Part shown: piece after piece, positions 1 through 6,030 of the stretch
Layout: every line of letters starts with the position of its first letter
Position numbering within the stretch: the stretch's first letter is position 1
Origin: Rugosimonospora africana
GTDB lineage: Bacteria > Actinomycetota > Actinomycetes > Mycobacteriales > Micromonosporaceae
DNA length: 64,000 bases
Assembly (NCBI RefSeq): GCF_016862975.1
Contig: NZ_BONZ01000032.1
Location: 87,073 to 151,072 of the forward strand
Reading direction: 5' to 3'
Translations under genes and position numbers: made by a program
Notes under the pieces: model-generated
What the model saw: the letters and a program-made list of their open reading frames with translations, nothing else
Told to the model about the DNA's origin: nothing
Databases searched by the model: none

Positions 1-627
1 CCCGACGATCGCGACCGTGGGCAGCGCGAGCGTCGTGGACTGGAGCCAGTTGACGGCGTCGACGCCGAACAGCGCGAGGAAGGCGTTGACCGCACCGTGC
101 CGACCGTCGAAGATCCAGCGCCAGACGACGCCCATCACGACCGGGGTGGCCATCCACGGCACCACGTACACGGCGCGCAGCACCTTCACGCCGCGCAACC
201 GGGTGTTGAGCATGACCGCCAGCAGGAGCGCGAGCACGGTCTGTACCGGGATGGTGAGCACGACGTAAGCGAACGTCACCAGCACCGAGTGCCAGACGCT
301 GCCGTCGTGCGCCATCCGGCGGTAGTTGGCCAGGCCGATGAACTTCGGTGAGGACAGCAGGTTCCACCGGAACAGGCTGATCACCGCGACGATGACGACG
401 GGGGCGAGCAGGAACGCCAGGACGCCGAGCAGGCTCGGGCCGATGAGCGCGTACGCGGTCAGGGTGGCCCGCAGCCGCTGGACCCGGCGGCCGCCGCGAC
501 CGGGCGGCGCCGCCGTACCCGGTCCGGCGTTACCCGGTTCGGCGTTACCCGGTCCGGCGGCGTCCGCCGGGGTGGCGGTGGGCTTCGCCGGTACGTTCGT
601 GGACGGGGGCTGTATCGGTGCGCTCAC
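1..627 (-). CDS. Sugar ABC transporter permease, MalF/UgpA type (3' end outside window)
   Basis: Inner-membrane permease of a carbohydrate ABC importer. The visible 209 codons give a Pro/Gly/Ala-rich cytoplasmic tail of about 45 residues, then a membrane segment (LTAYALIGPSLLGVLAFL), the FIGLANYRRM motif typical of MalF-type subunits, and further membrane segments. The gene runs off the left edge before the EAA loop. The start is GTG at 627, overlapping by four bases (GTGA) the stop of a seven-codon reading frame that carries the only strong Shine-Dalgarno sequence. The tail contains a 15-bp tandem repeat. Binding protein and partner permease are not visible here. Family assignment is firm; the sugar is unknown. 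Confidence 0.85.
   Translation of the reverse strand, partial: MSAPIQPPSTNVPAKPTATPADAAGPGNAEPGNAGPGTAAPPGRGGRRVQRLRATLTAYALIGPSLLGVLAFLLAPVVIVAVISLFRWNLLSSPKFIGLANYRRMAHDGSVWHSVLVTFAYVVLTIPVQTVLALLLAVMLNTRLRGVKVLRAVYVVPWMATPVVMGVVWRWIFDGRHGAVNAFLALFGVDAVNWLQSTTLALPTVAIVG
516..560. repeat. 15-bp tandem repeat, three copies, in permease N-terminal tail
   Basis: Three near-identical 15-bp units (TACCCGGTCCGGCGT and variants with one or two changes) encode Gly/Asn-Ala-Glu/Gly-Pro-like pentapeptides in the hydrophilic tail of the permease. The unit length keeps the reading frame. Confidence 0.7.
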
Positions 628-644
628 GTCGATGACCTACACAT
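624..644 (-). CDS. Possible leader peptide (six residues) coupled to the permease
   Basis: Just upstream of the permease a GGAGGAG sequence lies six bases before an ATG that opens only six sense codons (MCRSST) and then a TGA. That TGA overlaps the permease GTG as GTGA. Either translation of this frame delivers ribosomes to the GTG, or the frame is incidental and the GTG uses weak local pairing. Too short to be recognised by homology; support is the strong ribosome site and the exact overlap. Confidence 0.4.
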   Translation of the reverse strand: MCRSST

Positions 645-700
645 AGTTGCTCCTCCTTCCGGCGCTGATGGCTCCGGCGGAGCCCCGTCACGCTGGAAAT

Positions 701-711
701 CGTTGGCAACG
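701..711. promoter_or_regulatory. Short palindrome upstream of sugar permease, possible operator
   Basis: CGTTGGCAACG is a perfect inverted repeat with a single central base, about 60 bases upstream of the leader ATG of the sugar permease. Sugar uptake genes of actinomycetes are usually controlled by LacI-family repressors binding short CpG-rich palindromes. No -10/-35 pair could be assigned with confidence, so operator function is inference. Confidence 0.3.
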
Positions 712-857
712 TCCGAGCTTATTGCCATCAGAGGTTAGGTACCGTCCGTACCCGACCCCATGCAGCAAGCGGCCGGCCCTTTGCATAATCCTGCTATCCG
801 GGCCGTCAGACGCCGCGCGGTCGGAGCCTCAGCAGTGCTGGCCGCGCCCCCGAGACC

Positions 858-1337
858 TCACGAGGACTCGTCCCCGGCGGGCGGGTGAGTGGCCGCCCAG
901 GCTACCTGGGGCGAGCCCGCCAGCGGAGAGGTATCGAAGTACCTGACCTCGTAGACGCGCTCGGTGAACTTCCAGCCGTCCGGGGTGCGCCGGTAGCGGT
1001 CGTGGAACAGCGCGTAGTTGAAGACCGAGCTGCCGTCGCGCAGGCGTCCGAGCTCGCAGATGTAGGCACGGCCGGACGCGGTGTCGCCGTCAAGCTGGAT
1101 CGCGCCCGGATGCGTGGTCTGCACGAAGTACTCCCACTCGCTCGCCAGCCGCTCGGTCCCGGCGCGGATCTCCTCCCGACCAGTCTGCTCGATGTCGGCG
1201 TCGGGGATCCGGTACACGGCGTCGTCGGTGAACAGCGACGCGAAGCGGTCGTAGTCGCTCATCATCGCCGCGTCGCTGAACTCGCCACGCAGCGCCTCGA
1301 TCTCGATGCGGTCAGCAATGGCCCGCAGGTCATTCAT
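858..1337 (-). CDS. SnoaL-like / NTF2-fold protein
   Basis: A 159-residue protein with the nuclear-transport-factor-2 / SnoaL-like pattern: an N-terminal helix with DRIEIEALRGEFSDA, then YDRFASLFTDDAVYRIPD, then a beta-sheet core ending in WKFTERVYEVRYFDTSPL. Members are small cone-shaped cytoplasmic domains acting as isomerases, dehydratases, cyclases or ligand-binding proteins; residues here do not specify which. The start ATG 1337 is preceded by AGGAGG at good spacing; the frame stays open further upstream but without a ribosome site. Standing alone between a sugar permease and a sigma factor gene, its neighbours give no functional clue. Confidence 0.85.
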   Translation of the reverse strand: MNDLRAIADRIEIEALRGEFSDAAMMSDYDRFASLFTDDAVYRIPDADIEQTGREEIRAGTERLASEWEYFVQTTHPGAIQLDGDTASGRAYICELGRLRDGSSVFNYALFHDRYRRTPDGWKFTERVYEVRYFDTSPLAGSPQVAWAATHPPAGDESS

Positions 1338-1443
1338 GGGGATTCCTCCTGTGCGGTCGAACCGGCTTCCCACCCGGTGGACGGTGTTCGTCTCGGTAGT
1401 ACCGACAGGCCGATCCCTCGGAATGTCAGGTCGGTGTCCGGGT

Positions 1444-2250
1444 TCAGCAGGTGGGTGTCCCCGCACAGAGCCGGGCGGCCGCGCGCCGGCCGACCTGTTC
1501 GGCAGCGTCGTTCGTACCGGCCCACTCGAACTCGGTCACGAGGTCACCCTGCCGTACGAACACGTAGTCGACCGGGTCGCTTTGTATCGCCGGTCCGCCG
1601 GCTCTAATTTCGATGCGGACAAGTAGTGAGTCCTGGCCAGCGAATCGCGCAACGGTGGTGACCGAGGCGTTCGGATAGGGTGAGCAGTCGGCGACGGCGG
1701 TGCGGACCTGGTTCAGGTACTGGGCCGCGTCCGCGGGGCGGTAGCGCGCCACCCACTGGTCCGTCACCACGAGGTCTTCGGCCGCCGTCAGGTACCGCAG
1801 GCCGCGTTCCATCGGGACCAGCGTCGAGCGGCGTGGGGGAGTGTTGCGGCAGGCCAGACCCGCCTCGTCGGCAAAGGCTGATTCCCCGCCGTCGACGACC
1901 GGACGTTCCAGCCGGACATTCCCGCGGTCGACGTCCGTGGGCTGTAGAAACATGGCATCTGTGATCGTCGGCGATGCGGACGGCGATGCCGTCGCCGACG
2001 ACGACGCGGATGCGACCGCGCCGGGCGCCGGCGCGTCCGACACCCTCGAACCCGAGGGCACCCGGGGACCGTCGACCGTGGTCAGTACGACCCCGCCCAA
2101 GACCACCCCGGCCGCCGCGCACACGGCCACCGCCGTACCGGCCCACGTGCGCCAAACGCGGCGGCGTGCCCGGACGCGGATCTGACCGACCGGTGCCCAA
2201 CGGGTGTGTGTCATGTCGTCGAGCAAGTCGTTGAACATCGGGTCAGGCAT
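1444..2250 (-). CDS. Single-pass membrane protein coupled to ECF sigma factor gene
   Basis: A 268-residue protein: a basic cytoplasmic segment of about 33 residues, one membrane helix near residues 34-58 (AGTAVAVCAAAGVVLGGVV), a Ser/Ala/Pro-rich spacer and an extracytoplasmic domain with Cys residues, including one at the very C-terminus. The ATG overlaps the end of the preceding sigma factor gene by eight bases, so the two are probably translationally coupled. Such a partner often acts as an anti-sigma factor or surface sensor, but no ZAS zinc motif is visible, so that role is only inferred. A second in-frame ATG four codons in is possible. Confidence 0.8.
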   Translation of the reverse strand: MPDPMFNDLLDDMTHTRWAPVGQIRVRARRRVWRTWAGTAVAVCAAAGVVLGGVVLTTVDGPRVPSGSRVSDAPAPGAVASASSSATASPSASPTITDAMFLQPTDVDRGNVRLERPVVDGGESAFADEAGLACRNTPPRRSTLVPMERGLRYLTAAEDLVVTDQWVARYRPADAAQYLNQVRTAVADCSPYPNASVTTVARFAGQDSLLVRIEIRAGGPAIQSDPVDYVFVRQGDLVTEFEWAGTNDAAEQVGRRAAARLCAGTPTC

Positions 2251-2578
2251 GGGTCGCCTCCTCGGGGATGTCTTGGCCCAGCAGGGCGGCCAGCGATCTG
2301 CGGCCCCGCACGAGGCGTGCCTTCACCGTGTTGGCGGACACGCCGGTTTCCGCGGCGACGGCGGTGACGGGTAGATCGAGTAGGTGGTGCAACACCACCG
2401 CGTGACGCTCCTCCGGACTCACCGCCGGCCACCGTTGCCACGCCTTGACGTATGCCTCCTGCGCCGTGTCCTGGGCTTCCGCGCGATCGCCACACATCGC
2501 GTACAAGAAGGCCCCCACCCGGTGGCGAGTCTGTTCGTAGAACTCGGCGAAACTGTCGTCGACCACCCTCACTCCCAT
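2243..2578 (-). CDS. ECF sigma factor (SigE-like) lacking the region between sigma-2 and sigma-4
   Basis: About 111 residues, whereas SigE-family ECF factors are usually 160-180. The N-terminus shows sigma region 2 (FAEFYEQTRHRVGAFLY, then AQDTAQEAYVKAWQRW). It jumps straight to sigma region 4 (ERHAVVLHHLLDLPVTAVA, ETGVSANTVKARLVRGRRSL). The stretch normally holding the rest of region 2, including the -10-contacting part, and the inter-domain linker is missing in frame; there is no stop or frame change. It could be a decayed sigma factor, a DNA-binding remnant with a new role, or an assembly deletion. The start is uncertain (ATG 2578 or nearby GTG codons 2572/2566). It is followed by a coupled membrane protein gene. 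Confidence 0.75.
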   Translation of the reverse strand: MGVRVVDDSFAEFYEQTRHRVGAFLYAMCGDRAEAQDTAQEAYVKAWQRWPAVSPEERHAVVLHHLLDLPVTAVAAETGVSANTVKARLVRGRRSLAALLGQDIPEEATHA

Positions 2579-2700
2579 CTCCGCGTCACCACTAACACAC
2601 CCCAGCCACACGCCCGGTTGACGAAACCCGTCGTGAAAACCACGACAACCGCCAACGGCTCACCACCCCTGCCGCGGGGTGGATCTGACTGGCTTTGTGG

Positions 2701-2734
2701 GTGCGAGGCGACCGGTCACCCGATCGCCTCGCAC
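2701..2734 (-). terminator. Hairpin terminator after the repeat-protein gene
   Basis: GTGCGAGGCGA pairs perfectly with TCGCCTCGCAC across a 12-base loop, only a few bases beyond the stop of the minus-strand repeat-protein gene. There is no clear T-run, as usual in GC-rich actinomycetes. Confidence 0.7.
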
Positions 2735-2737
2735 GTC

Positions 2738-3034
2738 TCATTGCCCGTGGTTGGCCGGGAGTGGCTCCATCGCCTGCCCGTGGGTGGCCGGGAGCGGCTT
2801 CATCGCCTGCGTGTGAGTGGACGGGAACGGCTGTGCGTCATCCCCGTGGTTGATGGGACGGGGGCGTACGCCCTGCCCGTTGGTGACCGGGAAGGGCTGG
2901 ACACCCTCACCCTGGTGTACGGGGAACGGTTTGACCGTGAACGACGGCGTCGCCCACGCCGCGCGGCTCGGTACCGCCAGCAGACAGGTGGCCAGGCCGG
3001 CCAGGGCTGCGCCGGCCAGAGACGTGCGTAGCAT
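2738..3034 (-). CDS. Small secreted protein made of 11-residue tandem repeats
   Basis: A 98-residue protein with a classic signal peptide (MLRTSLAGAALAGLATCLLA, cleavage probably after PSRA or AWA). The mature part is almost entirely six copies of an 11-residue repeat with pattern x-x-Pro-Phe/Leu/Arg-Pro-x-x-x-Gly/Thr-x-x (for example VQPFPVTNGQG, MKPLPATHGQA). The start ATG 3034 has AAGGAAG upstream. It has no Cys or membrane anchor in the mature part, is rich in Pro, His and Gln, and sits alone with its own hairpin terminator. I do not recognise a family; a structural, wall-associated or metal-binding (His-rich) role is speculation. Confidence 0.7.
   Translation of the reverse strand: MLRTSLAGAALAGLATCLLAVPSRAAWATPSFTVKPFPVHQGEGVQPFPVTNGQGVRPRPINHGDDAQPFPSTHTQAMKPLPATHGQAMEPLPANHGQ
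2741..2935. repeat. 33-bp coding tandem repeat, about six copies
   Basis: Degenerate 33-bp units encode the 11-residue repeats of the small secreted protein. Conservation is clearest at the Pro-x-Pro codons and the following Gly; the last copy is one residue short. Confidence 0.7.
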
Positions 3035-3129
3035 CGAGAGCTTCCTTTCGTTGGAGACCCTCAGTGGTACGGGCCGGCGCGGGGTGCGGGCAATCATTTG
3101 ACGATTCGGTCAAGCGCCTTGGACCGCGG

Positions 3130-4083
3130 TCAGCTCAGCACTTCCAGCAGTGCGGTCCCCGCATCGGTGCGCGTCGCCAGCACGGCCTGGCCGCGGCGTT
3201 CCCGGCCGATCAGGCCGGCCCGGGCGAGCAGATCACAGTGGCGGGTCACCGCGCCCGGCGTGACGTTGAGATGGGCCGCCAGCGCCGTCATCGTCATCGG
3301 GACTTCCAGGCGGCGCAGCAGCGCGGCGCGCGCGGCGCCGAGCACCAGGCCGAGCCGATCGGCGCCGCCGGCACGGGCGGGCCCGGCCATGGCCTGGCCC
3401 CGGACCGGGTAGGCGACACCCAACAGGTCGGGCTCGCTGTGGTGGATGAACAGGGTGTCCGCACTGACCACCGACGGCACCAGGACCAGCCGCCGCCCGC
3501 GCGGCTCGATCGGGTCGCTGCGGTCACCGTCCACATAGAACGCGCCGTCGACGTAGCTCAACCGCCGGCTCAGGGTGTTGAAGACGGTGTCCAGGCCGCC
3601 CCGCACGTACGCCACCCCCACCCGCTCGGTCTCCCGGTCGACCAGCGGGCGCACCGTCGTCCACCACGCCCCTAGCAGCAGCCAAGCGGCATCGGTGGCC
3701 TCGGCATAGCCGTCCAGCCAGCGTCGGGCGCGATCGGCGACCAGCCGCCATCCGCCCGCTGCCGGTCCCATTCCGGCGATGTCGGCGACCAGGTCGTCGG
3801 GCGGGTAGTCACGCAGCCGCCGCACCTGTTCGCCCACGCTCACGTCCCGGCGCGGCGGGATAGGCACCAGCGCGCTGGGCACCAACCCGAGCTGGCCCCG
3901 CCGGGCCGGCTCCAGCACGCGGGCCCGCCTACCCAGCGCCGCGCGCAGCGGGTCCAGGACGGGCGGCGCCAACGCCCGCGACTGCCCACTCACTGCGTCC
4001 CGCATCAGCAGGTACACCGACTGCAACGGAGAAACCACCACCGAGACGTCGGGCATCGTCGTACCGGGCGCGAATCCCCCCAT
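3130..4083 (-). CDS. ArsR-type winged-helix transcriptional regulator with long N-terminal domain
   Basis: About 317 residues. The C-terminal 75 residues form a winged helix: LVLGAARAALLRRLEVPMTM, then LAAHLNVTPGAVTRHCDLL as the recognition part and GRERRGQAVLATRTDAG as the wing. The preceding 230 residues resemble the uncharacterised DUF5937-like sensor region found in actinobacterial ArsR relatives, with no transmembrane segment. Start choice is uncertain: ATG 4083 is used; ATG 4056 (MPDVSVVVSP) also fits the family start. No metal-binding Cys cluster is visible, so a small-molecule ligand is more likely than a metal. The target is unknown and no neighbour is obviously regulated. Confidence 0.8.
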   Translation of the reverse strand: MGGFAPGTTMPDVSVVVSPLQSVYLLMRDAVSGQSRALAPPVLDPLRAALGRRARVLEPARRGQLGLVPSALVPIPPRRDVSVGEQVRRLRDYPPDDLVADIAGMGPAAGGWRLVADRARRWLDGYAEATDAAWLLLGAWWTTVRPLVDRETERVGVAYVRGGLDTVFNTLSRRLSYVDGAFYVDGDRSDPIEPRGRRLVLVPSVVSADTLFIHHSEPDLLGVAYPVRGQAMAGPARAGGADRLGLVLGAARAALLRRLEVPMTMTALAAHLNVTPGAVTRHCDLLARAGLIGRERRGQAVLATRTDAGTALLEVLS

Positions 4084-4129
4084 ACCCGGAGTATGCCCCG
4101 CGACGGCAACCCGATCTGTGAAGCACCGA

Positions 4130-4173
4130 GGACCTCCGGGGTGGGCCTTTGACAAGCTCCACCCCGGAGGTCC
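4130..4173. terminator. Perfect 15-bp hairpin terminator
   Basis: GGACCTCCGGGGTGG pairs with CCACCCCGGAGGTCC across a 14-base loop. It follows the end of the minus-strand glycosidase gene (stop at 4202) and lies before the ArsR start, so it most likely terminates the glycosidase transcript. Confidence 0.8.
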
Positions 4174-4201
4174 CCATCACTCACGTCGCTGAGCAGACTA
4201 C

Positions 4202-5803
4202 CTAGGACGTGAACACACCGAGTCCGTTGGCCACCGCGCGCTGCGCGCCGTCGGAGGGGGTGTTGCGAACAGTGACCGAGGTGCTGCCCGCCTTACGGGC
4301 TACCAGGGTCGTCGATCCGCCGCCATCGAAGTTGATCGCGTTCTGGGTGGCGCCCAGGGTGGTCATGATGTCGGCCATCGTCTTCACCGTCGCGCCGACA
4401 CTCGAACTGGTGCGCCCGTCGACCGCGACCATGTACAGCTTCAAGCCGTCGGTGCTGGTGCCCACCGCGGTACGGGGTGCCAGCGTGGAGGTGTCGTCGT
4501 TGAGCGACAGCCGTTGACCGTTCATGATCAGTATCAGGCCGCCGACCGCCGTCTGGAGCGCGGAGCCGTTCCCGCTCTCCAGGTGGTAGTTGACGGTCAC
4601 GGAGTCGCCCACGGCGAGCCCGCTCAGGTTTGAGACTCCCGAGTCGCGGGCGAGCAGAACGGTGTGGCCGTCGGCGATCTGCCCCGATCCCGGTGCGGTG
4701 GCGACCCGGGTGACCTTCCCGTCGGCGATCTCGACTTCCCGGGTCTGGGTGCTGCACGCCCCGGCGCGGTTGGTGTCCGTACCGCAGGTGGCGCGCTTGC
4801 GGGACGTGGCGCCCCAGTCAGCGTTGAAGACCCCCACCCCGTTGACGGGGATGGCGTACTGGTTGAGGCCCTGGAGGTCGAACGACCCGCCCGGCGTGGT
4901 TGCCGTGCCGTCCAGGTCCAGCGTCGTGATGGTGGGCTTGCCATCGGAGGTGATGCCGAAGACATAGTCGTTGTCGGTCCCCGGCGGACGGGTCGGGCCG
5001 AAGCGTTGCGCACCCGGCACCGCGGCCTTGAGGTCATGTCCGTCCAGGATGGCGGGACCGGTGGACGCCCCGGTCCCGCCAGTGTCGATGTCGAAGAAGT
5101 CGCCGTTGACTCCCGCCACCGCCCCGACCCGGTTCGCCTGGGTACTGATCGTGGCCCGCTGCGCGACCTTCCCGGGCCAGATCAGGCCGACGTGCGCCTT
5201 CGTCAGATCGACGGTCAGGACATAGACCTGGGCGGAACCGTGGGTGGTCGACATCTGCATGGACTTGAAGGTCACCCCGGTGGCCACCTGCTCGCCCGGC
5301 GGGGTGCTCCCGACCAGCCACTGCCAGGTGGTGGCGTCGACGGCGGTACCGGTGCCCAGACTGAAGAGGGCCTTGAACTTGGTGACGGCCGCACCGGTGA
5401 GCGATCCGAAGTCGCCGTCCACCTGCAGCCCGTAGCCGTAGCGGTTGAGCTGGACCTGAAGTGCCCGTACCGCATCGTTGTTGGCCCCGGTGGAGAGCGG
5501 GACGACAAGCTTGGTCCAGGTGTCCTGGCCGATGACGCCGTCTACCGGCAGCCCGTTGGCGGTCTGGAAACTCTTCACCGCGGCCAGGGTCTGAGAACCG
5601 AAGACGCCGTCGGCACTGATCGTCGAGCCCTTGTACCGCAGCAGATACTGCGCCGTGGTCACCGACACGTTCTGCTGCCCGTTGCTGACGGTCGGCCAGG
5701 CAGGGGGTGCGTCGGCCGCCAGGGCCGGGGAGGTAGCGGTGCCGAATATCAGGGCGACGGTGGCGACGACGACCGCCACTCTTCGCCAGACAGGTCTGTG
5801 CAC
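4202..5803 (-). CDS. Secreted phosphodiester glycosidase with two peptidoglycan-binding domains
   Basis: A 533-residue secreted protein: signal peptide to about residue 30, two PG_binding_1 repeats near 44-100 and 108-165 (DGVFGSQTLAAVKSFQ; DGDFGSLTGAAVTKFK), then a NAGPA/DUF2233 phosphodiester glycosidase domain from about 210 to the end. Hallmarks are GVNGDFFDIDTGG, VNGVGVFNADWG, MVAVDGRTSSS and the NFDGGGSTTLV motif. Family members remove sugar-phosphodiester caps. With wall-binding modules the likely substrate is a wall polymer or exopolysaccharide, which is inference. GTG 5803 is chosen because the signal peptide starts there with AAGGGA upstream; upstream in-frame ATGs would bury the signal sequence. 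Monocistronic, with its own terminator. Confidence 0.9.
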   Translation of the reverse strand: MHRPVWRRVAVVVATVALIFGTATSPALAADAPPAWPTVSNGQQNVSVTTAQYLLRYKGSTISADGVFGSQTLAAVKSFQTANGLPVDGVIGQDTWTKLVVPLSTGANNDAVRALQVQLNRYGYGLQVDGDFGSLTGAAVTKFKALFSLGTGTAVDATTWQWLVGSTPPGEQVATGVTFKSMQMSTTHGSAQVYVLTVDLTKAHVGLIWPGKVAQRATISTQANRVGAVAGVNGDFFDIDTGGTGASTGPAILDGHDLKAAVPGAQRFGPTRPPGTDNDYVFGITSDGKPTITTLDLDGTATTPGGSFDLQGLNQYAIPVNGVGVFNADWGATSRKRATCGTDTNRAGACSTQTREVEIADGKVTRVATAPGSGQIADGHTVLLARDSGVSNLSGLAVGDSVTVNYHLESGNGSALQTAVGGLILIMNGQRLSLNDDTSTLAPRTAVGTSTDGLKLYMVAVDGRTSSSVGATVKTMADIMTTLGATQNAINFDGGGSTTLVARKAGSTSVTVRNTPSDGAQRAVANGLGVFTS

Positions 5804-6030
5804 TGAAGGTCCCTTCGCTCTGGCTCCCGTGCACCGTCCGGAGTTGCCGCAGGGCGCGCGGAAGGCCGTGACCATAGTGAGGCGAGCCGGATCGTTTGCC
5901 CGGACGCGCGGTCGGATCCTAGAGGGCGGTGGACGACGACGTCGTCAACCCGTAGGTGTGGGTCGGCGCGGCGAGGTCGGATCGTGGTATGAGTTTTGGT
6001 TCGGCGAAGTCGACTGAGGACGGTGCGGGG

